In this document: piece after piece, positions 8,321-17,635 of the stretch
Layout: the number at the start of each line of letters is the position of its first letter
How positions within the stretch are numbered: position 1 is the stretch's first letter
Origin: JACMJL01 sp963791805
Lineage (GTDB): Bacteria > Bacillota > Clostridia > Clostridiales > Clostridiaceae
Assembly (NCBI GenBank): GCA_963791805.1
Contig: CAWBTU010000004.1
Location: 496,001-560,000 of the forward strand
Reading direction: 5' to 3'
Length of the DNA stretch: 64,000 bases
Made by a program: the position numbers and the translations under genes
Notes under the pieces: model-generated
What the model was told of the DNA's origin: nothing
The model's database searches: none
The model's input: only the letters and a program-made list of their open reading frames with translations

Positions 8321-9717
8321 GAAGGAATCATATGAATTGATTCTCCCTTTAAGCCCATTACTGCTTCAAGAAATACTTCTGAAAGTGTGGGATGAGCATG
8401 AACGGTACTTATTATATCTTCAATATCCATATCATTATTAATTGCTAAAACTGCCTCATGAATCAGATCAGATGCATGTGCTCCCATAATATGAACTCCT
8501 AAGATTTTATCTTTACCACTTTTTGTACTTGAAATTACTTTAACCATGCCTTCAGGCTCACCTAAGGTTAACGCCTTTCCATTTGCACCAAACATAAATT
8601 TACTTGTCTTATACTCTATGTTTTTGTTTTTCGCTTCCTCTTCTGTAATTCCAACTGAAGATATTTCTGGAAAAATAAATATGCAATTTGGAATAATATC
8701 TACTTTTTTTGTATTATCAATTCCTAAAATATGTTCTACTGTCTTTATTCCTTGATGTGAAGCAGCATGGGCAAGCATTATTTTTCCATTTACATCTCCA
8801 ACTGCATATATGCCTTTAATATTTGTTTCATTATTTTCATCCACGCAGATTCCCTTTTTATCAAAATTGATTCCAACTTTCTCTATGTCTAATCCATTAA
8901 TCACTGGATTTCTGCCAACAGCTATAAGGACATCCTTTGCTTCAATTACTATTTCTCCTTTTTTTCCTTCACAGTAAATAAGAAAGTTATCTTCTTCCTT
9001 TTCGATTCTCATTACTTTTGTTGAAACATTTATTTCCATACCTTTTTTCTTTAATAAAGGTACTAACCTTTTAGTTAGGTCTGAATCTACTTGCGGTAAT
9101 ATACTTGGCATAAATTCAATTACTGATACTTTAGTTCCCATTGAATTAAATATTCCTGCGAATTCCATGCCAATGACCCCACCGCCAATTATTGCAAGAC
9201 TTTTAGGAATTTCTTTAAAATCTAGAATATCATCGCTATATAATATACCTGGTAGCTCCACTCCAGGGATATTAGGTACAGTAAATTTAGAACCCGTTGC
9301 AATAACAATATTCTTAGCAGTGATTGTTCTTAGTTCACCATTTTCAAGTGTAATCTCCAAAGTCTCCTTGTCAATTAATCTGCAGCTACCTTGAATGAAT
9401 TCAATATTATTTGCCTTAATAAGCTGTGCAATTCCACCAACTAATTGATCAACAATACTCTGCTTTCTACTCTGAATCTTATCCACATCAATACTATAAT
9501 TATCAACAGTAATTCCAAAATCATCAGCATGTTTCATATTATTCAGTATCTCTGCATTTCTGTATAAAGCTTTTGTAGGTATACAGCCTTTATTTAGACA
9601 AGTACCTCCTAGTTTTCCTTTCTCAACTAAGCAAACCTTTGCCCCCAATTGAGCTGCTCTTATTGCAGCCTCATATCCAGAAGGACCTCCTCCAATAATT
9701 GCAATATCCTTATCCAT
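8296..9717 (-). CDS. lpdA: dihydrolipoyl dehydrogenase (glycine cleavage L-protein)
   Basis: Flavoprotein that reoxidises the dihydrolipoyl arm of GcvH using NAD(P)+. It has an N-terminal FAD-binding GGGPSGYEAA and the redox-active disulfide GGTCLNKGCIPTK (Cys40 and Cys45). A NAD-binding IGGGVIGME segment is near residue 180, a second FAD contact YAVGDVNG near 310, and the C-terminal active-site HAHPTLSE near 446. The length of 473 residues is normal. The start overlaps the gcvPB stop by eight bases, placing it last in the gcv operon, so its main partner is the glycine cleavage system rather than a 2-oxoacid dehydrogenase. Confidence 0.95.
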   Translation of the reverse strand: MDKDIAIIGGGPSGYEAAIRAAQLGAKVCLVEKGKLGGTCLNKGCIPTKALYRNAEILNNMKHADDFGITVDNYSIDVDKIQSRKQSIVDQLVGGIAQLIKANNIEFIQGSCRLIDKETLEITLENGELRTITAKNIVIATGSKFTVPNIPGVELPGILYSDDILDFKEIPKSLAIIGGGVIGMEFAGIFNSMGTKVSVIEFMPSILPQVDSDLTKRLVPLLKKKGMEINVSTKVMRIEKEEDNFLIYCEGKKGEIVIEAKDVLIAVGRNPVINGLDIEKVGINFDKKGICVDENNETNIKGIYAVGDVNGKIMLAHAASHQGIKTVEHILGIDNTKKVDIIPNCIFIFPEISSVGITEEEAKNKNIEYKTSKFMFGANGKALTLGEPEGMVKVISSTKSGKDKILGVHIMGAHASDLIHEAVLAINNDMDIEDIISTVHAHPTLSEVFLEAVMGLKGESIHMIPSKKQGQTT

Positions 9718-11173
9718 TACTCTTCACCCATTTAAGCACTGGAGTTCTTGCAGCTCTTACCTCATCTAATCTTCTAACAGGAGTATTGTGAGGTGCAGTT
9801 CGGAGCATATCTAAATCTTCTTTTGCTTCCCTAGCAACACTTATCATTGTTTCTATAAAAGCATCTATAGTTTCTAAACTTTCTGTTTCAGTAGGTTCAA
9901 TCATTATTGCACAATCTACTATCAGTGGGAAATAAATTGTAGGAGGATGATACCCAAAATCTAGTAACCTTTTAGCAATATCTAAGGTTGTAACAGTATG
10001 CTCACCTTTTTCTAGTCCACCTAGAACAAATTCATGCATACAAGTTTCATTAAAAGGAAGATAATAATGTTCTTTAAGCTTTTCTTTCATGTAGTTTGCA
10101 TTTAGTACTGCTATCTGGGACGCTTTCTTTAGACCATCTCCACCCATAGAAAGTATATAAGTATAGGCTCTAACTAATACTCCAAAATTCCCATAGAAAC
10201 TTTTAATCTTGCCTATAGAAAGTGCTTTTTCATAATTCAATTCATACCTATCTTCTATTTTTTCGATAATTGGAGTGGGCAAAAATGGTACTAGCTTACT
10301 ATTAACACCTACTGGTCCGCTACCAGGTCCACCACCGCCATGCGGAGTTGAAAAAGTCTTATGAAGATTTAGATGAACTACATCAAACCCCATATCTCCA
10401 GGCCTTGTAATACCCATAATTGCGTTCATATTAGCTCCATCGTAATACAATAAACCTCCTGCATCATGTACTAGTTTCGCAATTTCTTCGATATTTTTTT
10501 CAAAAAGTCCAAGGGTACTTGGATTTGTAAGCATAAGTCCTGCCACTTCATCATTTAATGCAGCTTTTAAGCTTTCTAAATCTACCCCACCCTTTGAATC
10601 TGACTTTATTTCAACCGTCTGAAAACCAGCTACAGTTGCACTGGCAGGATTAGTTCCATGAGCAGAATCAGGCACTATAATTTTCTTTCTTTTAAAATCA
10701 GCTCTATTTTCATGATATGCCTTTATAATCATTAATCCAGTTAATTCCCCATGAGCACCCGCTGCTGGTTGAAGTGATACTGCTTCCATGCCAGTAATTT
10801 CAGCTAACATTCCGCTTAAATTATGCATTAATTCTAGTGCACCTTGTACAGAAGTAACTGGTTGGTATGGATGTAAATCTTTAAACTTAGGGAATGCTGC
10901 AATATCTTCGTTGATTTTAGGATTATACTTCATTGTACAAGAGCCAAGTGGGTAGAACCCAGTATCTACACCATAGTTTTTATTAGAAAGTAAAGTATAG
11001 TGTCTTATGGTATCTACTTCACTTACTTCTGGAAGCTGCAACTCACTTTTTCGTGTAAGTCCCTCACCAAACATACTTTCAATATCTAATTCTGGAACAT
11101 CACAGCTTGGAAGCGAATATCCAATTCTACCTGGCTTTGAAACTTCAAATATTAAACTATTATATTGCTTCAT
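9710..11173 (-). CDS. gcvPB: glycine dehydrogenase (decarboxylating) subunit 2
   Basis: PLP-bearing half of the glycine cleavage P-protein, which decarboxylates glycine and passes the aminomethyl group to the lipoyl arm of GcvH. Lys272 in HLNLHKTFSTPHGGGGPG is the expected PLP lysine, and the glycine-rich loop that follows is diagnostic. DSAHGTNPASA (about 169-179) is also conserved. The length of 487 residues fits the two-subunit form of Firmicutes. It overlaps gcvPA by four bases and lpdA by eight. Confidence 0.96.
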   Translation of the reverse strand: MKQYNSLIFEVSKPGRIGYSLPSCDVPELDIESMFGEGLTRKSELQLPEVSEVDTIRHYTLLSNKNYGVDTGFYPLGSCTMKYNPKINEDIAAFPKFKDLHPYQPVTSVQGALELMHNLSGMLAEITGMEAVSLQPAAGAHGELTGLMIIKAYHENRADFKRKKIIVPDSAHGTNPASATVAGFQTVEIKSDSKGGVDLESLKAALNDEVAGLMLTNPSTLGLFEKNIEEIAKLVHDAGGLLYYDGANMNAIMGITRPGDMGFDVVHLNLHKTFSTPHGGGGPGSGPVGVNSKLVPFLPTPIIEKIEDRYELNYEKALSIGKIKSFYGNFGVLVRAYTYILSMGGDGLKKASQIAVLNANYMKEKLKEHYYLPFNETCMHEFVLGGLEKGEHTVTTLDIAKRLLDFGYHPPTIYFPLIVDCAIMIEPTETESLETIDAFIETMISVAREAKEDLDMLRTAPHNTPVRRLDEVRAARTPVLKWVKSNG

Positions 11174-12492
11174 ACTATCGCCCCCATTACATTAACTAAG
11201 TTATCAATCTCTTCTTTTGTTCTCTTTTCAGTTACGCAAAATAAAAGACCTTCTTGAATTTCTAATCCACCTATAATATTATTTTCTAAAAGTTTATCAT
11301 TAATCTTAGAACCTTCAATATCACTAGATATAACAAATTCCATAAAAAATGGTTTATTAAATGCTCCTTTATATTTACCTGACTTTGTTAATTCTTTAAA
11401 AGCATAATGTGACTTATTCATGCATTGAAGAGCTACTTCTTTTAAGCCCTGTTTTCCTAAAGTTGTAAGATAAACTGCAGTTGCAAGTGCATTTAAAGAT
11501 TGATTAGAACATATATTAGAGTTTGCTTTATCTCTCCTTATATGTTGCTCCCTAGCCTGCAGGGTTAATACATAAGCACGTTTTCCATCAACATCTACAG
11601 TTTCACCAACAATTCTTCCTGGCATTTTTCTCACTAATTTATTTGTAGTTGCCATAAACCCCACATAAGGCCCTCCAAAATTTAAACTGTTGCCAAGGGA
11701 CTGGCCTTCACCTACTACTATATCAGCACCAATTTCTCCAGGTGTTTTCAGCACAGCTAAAGCTATGGGGTTTACATCCATAATTAAAAGAGCCTTACTC
11801 TCATGTGTTATTTTTTCAATATCAGTTAAATCCTCAACAATTCCATAAAAATTCGGATTTTGAATAATAACTCCAGCAGTTTTCTCGTTTATTAAGGTTT
11901 TAAGCTGTTCAATATCAGTAGCGCCATCAAGCATATCAACTTCCACTAATTCAGCTTCATGGTATTTTAAATAAGTTTCTATTATTTTTCTAGTCTCTGG
12001 GTTAACAGTTTTTGAAACTAGTATATTTTTTCTTTTAGTAGACACAAGTGCCATCATTGCAGCTTCAGCGCAGGCAGTTGCACCATCGTACATTGAAGCA
12101 TTTGCCACTTCCATATCTGTTAGATTGCAAATCATAGTCTGATACTCAAATAAAGCCTGCAGTGTACCCTGACTAATTTCTGGTTGATAAGGGGTGTATG
12201 AAGTATAAAATTCTGATCTAGAAGTAATATATTTAATTACTGAAGGAATATAATGATCATAGGCACCTGCTCCTAAGAAGCAAACTAATTCATTTATGTC
12301 TTTATTCTTATAAGCTATTTGTTGAATTTCTTTTATCACTTCTAACTCTGGCTTAGAATTATCTAAATTAAGACCTCCATCTAACTTTAACTTACTCGGA
12401 ATATTATCAAATAACTGTTCTATATTATTTATTCCTATAGACTTCAACATTAATTCTTCATCATCTTTAGTGCTTGGAATATAAGGAAACAT
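11170..12492 (-). CDS. gcvPA: glycine dehydrogenase (decarboxylating) subunit 1
   Basis: Non-PLP half of the split P-protein. The 440 residues start with MFPYIPST, as is usual for GcvPA. Recognisable segments are YTPYQPEISQGTLQALFEYQ (about residues 97-116) and a GEGQSLGNSLNFGGPYVGFM block. It forms a heterotetramer with GcvPB in known systems. It lies 2 bases after gcvH and overlaps gcvPB, so the three are transcribed together. Confidence 0.96.
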   Translation of the reverse strand: MFPYIPSTKDDEELMLKSIGINNIEQLFDNIPSKLKLDGGLNLDNSKPELEVIKEIQQIAYKNKDINELVCFLGAGAYDHYIPSVIKYITSRSEFYTSYTPYQPEISQGTLQALFEYQTMICNLTDMEVANASMYDGATACAEAAMMALVSTKRKNILVSKTVNPETRKIIETYLKYHEAELVEVDMLDGATDIEQLKTLINEKTAGVIIQNPNFYGIVEDLTDIEKITHESKALLIMDVNPIALAVLKTPGEIGADIVVGEGQSLGNSLNFGGPYVGFMATTNKLVRKMPGRIVGETVDVDGKRAYVLTLQAREQHIRRDKANSNICSNQSLNALATAVYLTTLGKQGLKEVALQCMNKSHYAFKELTKSGKYKGAFNKPFFMEFVISSDIEGSKINDKLLENNIIGGLEIQEGLLFCVTEKRTKEEIDNLVNVMGAIV

Positions 12493-12494
12493 AA

Positions 12495-12878
12495 TTATAC
12501 CTCCTTACTACATAGTTCTTCATAAACCTCTGCTTTTAGTAATCCATCAAGCTGAGATGCATCTGTAATCTCAATAACTGTCATCCAATTTTCATAAGGG
12601 TCTGAGTTCACTAAAGCAGGGTCATCAACAATTGCTTCATTAATTTCTAAAACTTTACCATCTATCGGAATATAAACATCTGAAGCAGCCTTAACTGATT
12701 CTATTACTGCAAAAGCATCTCCAGCACTAAACTGTGCATCAACTTCTGGAAGTTCTATATAAACTATTGCACCTAATGCATTTTGTGCAAAATCTGTGAT
12801 TCCTAAATATGCTTTATTCCCTTCCACCTTTACCCATTCATGATCCTTTGTATAAAGTAATTCTTTTAATATCTTCAT
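12495..12878 (-). CDS. gcvH: glycine cleavage system H protein
   Basis: Lipoylated carrier that shuttles the aminomethyl group between P-, T- and L-proteins. The lipoylation motif AVIESVKAASD places the modified residue at Lys63. The length of 127 residues is normal. An AAGGAGG site precedes the ATG. Its upstream neighbour should be gcvT, but an IS110 insertion now separates them, so this gene and those after it may rely on read-through or on a promoter within or beside the element. Lipoate may be attached by the LplA encoded at 16287. Confidence 0.96.
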   Translation of the reverse strand: MKILKELLYTKDHEWVKVEGNKAYLGITDFAQNALGAIVYIELPEVDAQFSAGDAFAVIESVKAASDVYIPIDGKVLEINEAIVDDPALVNSDPYENWMTVIEITDASQLDGLLKAEVYEELCSKEV

Positions 12879-12959
12879 TTTAATTCCTCCTTGTATAATG
12901 CAGTCATAACATTCAATAGAAAACTGTCTGTATTTCTAACGAACATTACAACTCATTTC

Positions 12960-13275
12960 TTTTTTATTATTCATAAAATCTTTACCCGAAAGGGTGTGTT
13001 TCTAATCTAACTAAGTTTTCTATTTTCCCTTAAGGGAAACCAAATTAGTAAATATTGATGTATAATATCTCCTGAATAGAAGATAGATGGACTCCTCCTG
13101 GGAAGTGACTCTATCGAGTCATTATTACCCGTTAATTAGCGTATCATTCCATCAGTGAGAATTCTGTGTTTAGCTGGTTAGGTTTCCCTTTGGGAATTAC
13201 CTGTGTCACAAACAAGGTTACAAAATTACTGATAGAAATGGAATATCTATTCTATCTCACAAACAAAGGAGATAA
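12960..13275 (+). ncRNA. structured 5' non-coding region of the IS110 element (candidate bridge RNA)
   Basis: This stretch before the transposase has no gene but is rich in potential stems: TTTCCCTTAAGGGAAA (13024-13039), GACTCTATCGAGTC, and TTCCCTTTGGGAA (13183-13195). GGGAAACC (13034-13041) can also pair over long range with GGTTTCCC (13181-13188). Some IS110-family elements encode a target-choosing bridge RNA in the non-coding end next to the transposase, and this region has the right place and size to hold one. The assignment is by analogy only. Confidence 0.4.
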
Positions 13276-13280
13276 TATAT

Positions 13281-14576
13281 ATGAGTAAATTTTTTTATAG
13301 ACCAACAGTTGGAATTGATGTATCTGCTGACTTCTCAGTAGTTGCTATGCTGACACCTGACGGTGAAATTCATAGAAAGCCTTTTAAGATAATGCATAAT
13401 AGAAATGGTTTTGATTACCTAGTAGATCAAATAAAAAAAGCGGAAGAAGAGTTTAACATGAAAACGGCAATTTTCATGGAATCTACTGGCGTATACCATC
13501 TCACTCTTTTCCACTTTCTTAAAGATACATTTGAAGTGTGTATCCTTAATCCACTCATTACTAATTGTAACAAGAATGGTGATATAAGAAAAGTGAAAAA
13601 TGATAAAAAAGATGCATTAACCATTGCTACTATAGGTAAATTTCAAAATGTTAAATATTCTTCTAATTTTGATGTTGAAATTTACACTTTAAAATCTCTT
13701 TGTAGAGATTATTATAAATTTACTGATAGTAAATCTACATTTAAGAAAAAACTTTCTACTGATTTAAGAGTTATATTCCCTAGTTATAGTTCTGTTTTTT
13801 CAGATATTACTAGTAAAACATCAATTGCTATTTTGAAATCTTATTCTAGTCCTGAAGCAATTTTAAATGCTAATAGAGATGAGCTTATTACTCTCATTTC
13901 ATGCAATTCAAGAAAAGGACAAGTACAGAGTGAAAAAACTTATAAAAAGCTAATTGATGCCGCTGAGGAAGCTGTTTACATTGGTATTAAGTCACCTAGT
14001 TTGTTTGTTAAAATTATTAATACAATTGCTGTAATAGAGTCATTGCAAATCCAACTTGGAAATCTGTTAAATGAAATACATGTATTAATGCATAACAACA
14101 GAATTTCAGATGAATTTAAGAAAAATGTGCAATTGCTCTATTCAATACCAGGTGTTGGTGAGTTAACTGCTATTACAATAATGAGTGAAATTGGCAATAT
14201 TAAAGGTTTTATTAAGCCTAAGCACTTAGTTGCTTATTTTGGGTTAGATCCTTCTGTTAGCCAATCTGGTAAGTTTAAAAGTGACAAAAACACTATGTCT
14301 AAACGAGGTACCAGAATAGGAAGAAGAGCCTTATACGCTGTCGCGTTAGCGTCCATACGTAAGAGTAGAAATGGTGAACCTATAAATAAAGTTCTCCTTA
14401 ATTTCTATGATGAGAATATGAAAGGTAAAAGTAAAAAAGTAGGCTTAGTAGCAGTAATGCATAAGCTAATAAACTACATATTCTCTGTTCTCAAAAGCCA
14501 AAAAGAGTATGAACTACGTGACCCCAAGATACACTCTAAAATGTATCTTAATAATCAATCTAAGCCTGCAGCCTAA
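13281..14576 (+). CDS. IS110-family transposase (DEDD type)
   Basis: Recombinase that mobilises the element. The N-terminal RuvC-like domain has GIDVSADFSVVA (first Asp), an IFMESTGVYH motif (Glu) and KNDKKDALTIA (Asp pair). The C-terminal domain has the helix-hairpin-helix-like SIPGVGELTAITIMSEIG and the block FGLDPSVSQSGKF, which contains the serine conserved in this family. The 431-residue frame is complete. A strong AAAGGAG site precedes the ATG. It is transcribed opposite to the gcv operon it interrupts. Confidence 0.95.
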   Translation: MSKFFYRPTVGIDVSADFSVVAMLTPDGEIHRKPFKIMHNRNGFDYLVDQIKKAEEEFNMKTAIFMESTGVYHLTLFHFLKDTFEVCILNPLITNCNKNGDIRKVKNDKKDALTIATIGKFQNVKYSSNFDVEIYTLKSLCRDYYKFTDSKSTFKKKLSTDLRVIFPSYSSVFSDITSKTSIAILKSYSSPEAILNANRDELITLISCNSRKGQVQSEKTYKKLIDAAEEAVYIGIKSPSLFVKIINTIAVIESLQIQLGNLLNEIHVLMHNNRISDEFKKNVQLLYSIPGVGELTAITIMSEIGNIKGFIKPKHLVAYFGLDPSVSQSGKFKSDKNTMSKRGTRIGRRALYAVALASIRKSRNGEPINKVLLNFYDENMKGKSKKVGLVAVMHKLINYIFSVLKSQKEYELRDPKIHSKMYLNNQSKPAA

Positions 14577-14700
14577 CGGCTAAAAAATCAGGAGTCAATT
14601 TCCATTGTTCGTGGTTTTCAATGGATTTTTTGTGATGCCTATTTTTATTAATAAATTTTTTTATGGAAACTCATTGACTTTTACTAGCTGGTCTATTAGT

Positions 14701-15807
14701 TTATTTTTTGTAGTTCTTATTATAAAATTTCTTTCCAATTACTTTTGCTTTTACAGGTTTATTTCTTATATTAATAAATACTTCATTATCCATTTCTGAA
14801 TACTCTGTTTCAATAATTGCAAGCCCAATATTTTTCTTAAGAGATGGAGAATAATATCCTGTAGTCACGGAGCCTATTATCTTTCCATCAGCTACTACTT
14901 CATATCCGTGCCTTGGTATTCCTCTTTCAAGCATTTCAAAACCAACAGTTTTTCTCTTTAAACCGTCACTTTTTTGCTTTATAAGTGCAGTCTTACCAAT
15001 AAAGTTTGCCTTATCAAGCTTAACAAAATACCCTAAGCTAGCCTCTAAAGGTGAAATATCTTTAGAAAGCTCGTTACCATATAGCGGCAGCCCAACCTCA
15101 AACCTCAAAGTATCTCTACAACCTAGTCCAGTTGGTTTCAGACCTAAGTCTTTACCTACTTCTAATAGTTTATCCCAAATCTTTTCAATAGTTTCATTAG
15201 AAGTATAAATCTCAAAACCGTCTTCACCTGTATACCCTGTTCTTGAAACAAGACACTTATCACCATCAATCAACACTTCTCTATTGCAGTAAAAAAACTT
15301 TATATCAGAAAGGTTTGATTGTGTAAGTTTTTGCAAAATTTCTTCAGCCTTAGGTCCTTGTATTGCAATTTCTGATACTTCTTCTGAAATATTTACTATT
15401 TCAACTTGATAATTATTTTTATTACTTAGCATCCACTGAAAATCTTTTTCGATATTACTTGCATTGATTACTAAATAATAATATTCATCAGAAAATTTAT
15501 ACACTAATAAATCATCCACTACACCACCAGTTTCATAACACATCAAATTGTATTGAACTTGATTTTCTACTAATACAGAAATATCATTAGTAACTAGGTT
15601 TTGAACAAACTCAAAGGCATCTTTACCTTTAATGGTAACCTCCCCCATATGAGAAACATCAAAAATCCCTACTGCCTTTCTAACCGCTTCATGTTCTTCA
15701 ATTATTCCCTCATACTGAACAGGAAGTGCCCAGCCAGCAAAATCTATAATTTTTCCACCACATCGTTCATGCGCATTAAATAACGCCGTCTTCTTTACAC
15801 CCTCCAT
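14701..15807 (-). CDS. gcvT: aminomethyltransferase (glycine cleavage T protein)
   Basis: Releases ammonia from the GcvH-bound aminomethyl group and transfers the one-carbon unit to tetrahydrofolate. Motifs are an N-terminal FAGWALPVQYEGI, DVSHMGEV (about residues 52-59), a central YTGEDGFEIY and GLGCRDTLRFEVGLPLYG. The frame stays open upstream to 15894, but AAGGAG lies 8 bases before the ATG at 15807, and the protein then has the usual length of 368 residues. It is the first gene after the glycine riboswitch, and an IS110 copy now follows it. Confidence 0.95.
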   Translation of the reverse strand: MEGVKKTALFNAHERCGGKIIDFAGWALPVQYEGIIEEHEAVRKAVGIFDVSHMGEVTIKGKDAFEFVQNLVTNDISVLVENQVQYNLMCYETGGVVDDLLVYKFSDEYYYLVINASNIEKDFQWMLSNKNNYQVEIVNISEEVSEIAIQGPKAEEILQKLTQSNLSDIKFFYCNREVLIDGDKCLVSRTGYTGEDGFEIYTSNETIEKIWDKLLEVGKDLGLKPTGLGCRDTLRFEVGLPLYGNELSKDISPLEASLGYFVKLDKANFIGKTALIKQKSDGLKRKTVGFEMLERGIPRHGYEVVADGKIIGSVTTGYYSPSLKKNIGLAIIETEYSEMDNEVFINIRNKPVKAKVIGKKFYNKNYKK

Positions 15808-15910
15808 AATAAAATCTCCTTTTCTACAATAACTAATTGCTCTAGATAATAGTATACCCAGGAGCACACCTTTAGGTCTGTCCCCTTCTCCCACTCGCCT
15901 TCAGATAAAT

Positions 15911-15960
15911 AAAAAAGGGATATGATAAACATGCTAATTAAACATGCCATCATATCCCTC
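15911..15960 (-). terminator. terminator of the glycine riboswitch
   Basis: On the minus strand AGGGATATGAT pairs with ATCATATCCCT and an inner CATG/CATG stem extends the hairpin. A TTTTTTATTT tail follows. It lies directly after the second glycine aptamer, as expected for a glycine-activated antitermination switch. Confidence 0.9.
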
Positions 15961-16140
15961 TGTATATTTACCTGAAAGCTTTCAAAGTATAAACTTCGAT
16001 TTCTCCTTCGGTGCCGTAATCCTACGAACTTTTCAGAGTTCCATCAAATAACGATCCCTTTGCCTGAAAGTTTCTAAACAATTTTTGGCTTTTTGTATAT
16101 TGCTTCTTCGGCCATCATTTAAGATATCTCTCGTTATTTT
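15957..16140 (-). promoter_or_regulatory. tandem glycine riboswitch
   Basis: On the minus strand two aptamers are recognisable. The first runs from ACGAGAGATATC through ATGGCCGAAGAAGCAA to CTTTCAGGCAAAGGGATC. The second runs from GGAACTCTG through GGCACCGAAGGAGAAAT to CTTTCAGGTAAATATACAGAGG. The conserved GCCGAAG/CACCGAAGG loops and the repeated CTTTCAGGYAAA are typical. Glycine binding should prevent the terminator and switch on gcvT; read-through into gcvH and beyond is now obstructed by the IS110 element. Confidence 0.95.
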
Positions 16141-16286
16141 CATCTGAGTTAATATTCTTTTATTAAATTATACCATTACAATATTACTATTTCAATCTAC
16201 TTTTATTCTATGTTTTAGTTGAAATATATTTCTCCATAACTTAAAATTGGTTTATATTAAGAATCATAGATTAGGAGGCGAGCAGT

Positions 16287-17267
16287 ATGCTTTTTATAAA
16301 TAATACCCACACTAATCCATACTTTAATCTTGCGTCTGAAGAATATATTTTAAAAAACTTTGAAGATAATTGCTTTATGCTCTGGAGAGATGAATCCTGC
16401 ATTGTTGTTGGCAAAAATCAAAATACTCTTTCAGAAATAAATTATGATTATGTAAAAGAAAATAATATACCTGTAGTTAGAAGATTGTCTGGCGGTGGAG
16501 CGGTATTTCATGATCTTGGAAATATAAATTTCACCTTTATTTCAAATAGTGATAGCGAAAGCTTTCTTAACTTCAGAAAATTTACTCAGCCTATTATCGA
16601 TGTACTTCAAAAACTAGGTGTACATGCTGAATTTACAGGAAGAAATGATTTAACCATAGATGGAAAAAAATTCTCAGGCAACGCTCAATACAATTATAAA
16701 AATAGAATTTTGCATCATGGCACTCTTTTATTTTCTTCAAACATAAAAGACTTAAGTGCTGCTTTAAAAGTTAAAGAATCAAAATTTGAAGGAAAGAGCG
16801 TAAAATCTGTAGAGAGTCGAGTTACAAATATCTCTCATCATTTATCAAATCCTATATCACTCATGGAATTCAAAGAAATGGTTATGAGTCATGTTATGGA
16901 AATCTATACTGGTGAAAAAATTTATACTTTCTCCCAAAAAGATGAAGAAATTATAAACTTATTAGTTAAAGAAAAATATAATACCTGGGAATGGAACTTT
17001 GGAAATTCTCCCAAATACAGCTTTTCTAAAGAAAAAAGATTTCCTGCTGGTAGCATTGAATTCAATTTGAATGTTGAAAAAGGTATTATCAAAACTATTA
17101 AATTGTATGGAGATTTCTTTGGTAAATGCGATGTTTCTGATATTGAAAATTCTTTAATAGATGTAGAGCATAATGAAAAATCAATACTAACTGCCTTAAG
17201 CAAATTTGATTTGACTAATTATTTTTCAAATATTTCAATGGAGGATATAATTGAGGGGCTTATTTAA
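16287..17267 (+). CDS. lplA: lipoate-protein ligase A
   Basis: Activates lipoate with ATP and attaches it to a lysine of the carrier protein, here most likely GcvH. The 326 residues include the biotin/lipoate-ligase motif RRLSGGGAVFHDLGN (about residues 68-82) and the lysine-bearing KFSGNAQY (about 130). A C-terminal accessory domain around PAGSIEFNLNVEKG completes the bacterial LplA layout. An AGGAGG site precedes the ATG. It is divergent from the gcv operon, with the glycine riboswitch between them. Confidence 0.95.
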   Translation: MLFINNTHTNPYFNLASEEYILKNFEDNCFMLWRDESCIVVGKNQNTLSEINYDYVKENNIPVVRRLSGGGAVFHDLGNINFTFISNSDSESFLNFRKFTQPIIDVLQKLGVHAEFTGRNDLTIDGKKFSGNAQYNYKNRILHHGTLLFSSNIKDLSAALKVKESKFEGKSVKSVESRVTNISHHLSNPISLMEFKEMVMSHVMEIYTGEKIYTFSQKDEEIINLLVKEKYNTWEWNFGNSPKYSFSKEKRFPAGSIEFNLNVEKGIIKTIKLYGDFFGKCDVSDIENSLIDVEHNEKSILTALSKFDLTNYFSNISMEDIIEGLI

Positions 17268-17274
17268 ATAAAAA

Positions 17275-17525
17275 CCTGGGGTAGTTTTGGGTGATAATTG
17301 TTTTATCTACTTCATATTAATGTTGTTCCCACAACATTACATCTATTTCTCCCACACACAAAAGGAAAAGAACAGTCGAAACTGTTCTTCTCAAATCATA
17401 CTTTTTTGTTTGTTTCTCATTGCCTGTAAAACTTGATTGTTTGTAGTTCCAAATATCTGAAATAATTGGTATAAATTACATGCGGCAAGAACTAGGAGAA
17501 GATTGAAAATCAGCTCCTTGCTACT
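17275..17525 (-). repeat. degenerate dispersed repeat, copy A
   Basis: This non-coding stretch shares several blocks with 20533-20925, 21727-21870 and 22540-22985. The blocks are a piece resembling GTTGTGCCAACAAGATTGCA, an AAGAACAG(N6)CTGTTCTT hairpin, a piece coding SKELIFNLLL on the minus strand, and CAATCAAGTTTTACAGGCAA-like sequence. Read on the minus strand the copies look like broken versions of one coding or mobile sequence of unknown identity. A further block, GGTAGTTTTGGGTGATAATT, recurs in altered form near 19620. Confidence 0.6.
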
Positions 17526-17635
17526 ACATTATATAATCTATAAAAAGTAGAACTTAAGCAGCCCATCTAATACTTTCTTAGAAAGATATTAGGTGTGCTA
17601 TAATTCAAAGGAGAATATATTCTATTAAAGTATTC

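Larger units (their letters stand above)
12900..14700 (+). mobile_element. IS110-family insertion sequence between gcvT and gcvH
   Basis: A single transposase gene flanked by about 400 bases of non-coding DNA on its 5' side and about 120 on its 3' side fills the space between two genes that are normally adjacent. The exact ends are not resolved, because IS110 elements lack clear terminal inverted repeats and make no long target duplications. The interval given is the gcvH-gcvT gap. The transposase is intact, so the element may be active. Confidence 0.75.

Noticed and set aside
14577..14700. Plus-strand 64-residue frame after the IS110 transposase
   Set aside because: A hydrophobic chance frame that runs into the gcvT gene on the other strand; no ribosome site.
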